Source: Clostridiales bacterium (GTDB lineage Bacteria > Bacillota > Clostridia > Christensenellales > JAISNN01). Taken from it: 6,021 nucleotides of DNA. The translations under genes were made by a program, and so were the position numbers. The stretch spans positions 1 to 6,021 of the forward strand of contig JAITOQ010000166.1 in the NCBI GenBank assembly GCA_031289865.1, given 5' to 3'. The notes under the pieces are model-generated. The model had not been told where the DNA came from, searched no databases, and was given only the letters and a program-made list of their open reading frames with translations. This document shows positions 5,977-6,021 of the stretch, piece by piece (the stretch's first letter is position 1; each line of letters begins with the position of its first letter).

Positions 5977-6021
5977 ATTAAAAGTTCCTCCGAAAAATCA
6001 AGCTAAATATTTGGAAACCAA

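Overview
The window carries six protein-coding genes, all on the minus strand, so transcription runs from high to low coordinates. Base composition is moderate in the genes and AT-rich between them. Strong GGAGG-type ribosome binding sites, near-consensus sigma-A promoters, split transketolase subunits and a GPH-family sugar symporter suggest an uncultured anaerobic member of the Bacillota (Clostridia-like, probably host-associated). No rRNA or marker gene is present, so this placement is inference.

Layout in transcription order: (1) 5976-4732, a class III PLP aminotransferase of the glutamate-1-semialdehyde aminomutase type, followed by a hairpin terminator at 4722-4687. (2) 4634-3756 and 3754-2744, the N- and C-terminal subunits of a split transketolase, one base apart. 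(3) 2741-1905, an unrecognised protein that looks like two diverged SCP2-like domains and starts two bases after the transketolase stop. (4) 1904-1610, a repeat-rich non-coding stretch with two strong hairpins (the one at 1804-1765 is a good terminator for the transketolase operon), a REP-like palindrome and three blocks of AGTTGAR heptamer repeats. (5) 1559-591, a membrane-anchored alpha/beta hydrolase with its own promoter. (6) 443-1, the first 147 codons of a GPH/MFS_2 sugar:cation symporter, behind a perfect-consensus promoter flanked by two inverted repeats; the gene runs off the window.

The transketolase pair and the SCP2-like gene are almost certainly one translationally coupled operon. 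The aminotransferase may be co-transcribed by read-through, since no clear promoter was found in the 97-base gap. An aminotransferase beside a dedicated split transketolase suggests two-carbon ketol transfer combined with amination of a sugar or aldehyde, rather than general housekeeping, but the substrates cannot be read from the sequence. No phage, CRISPR, transposase or RNA gene was seen.
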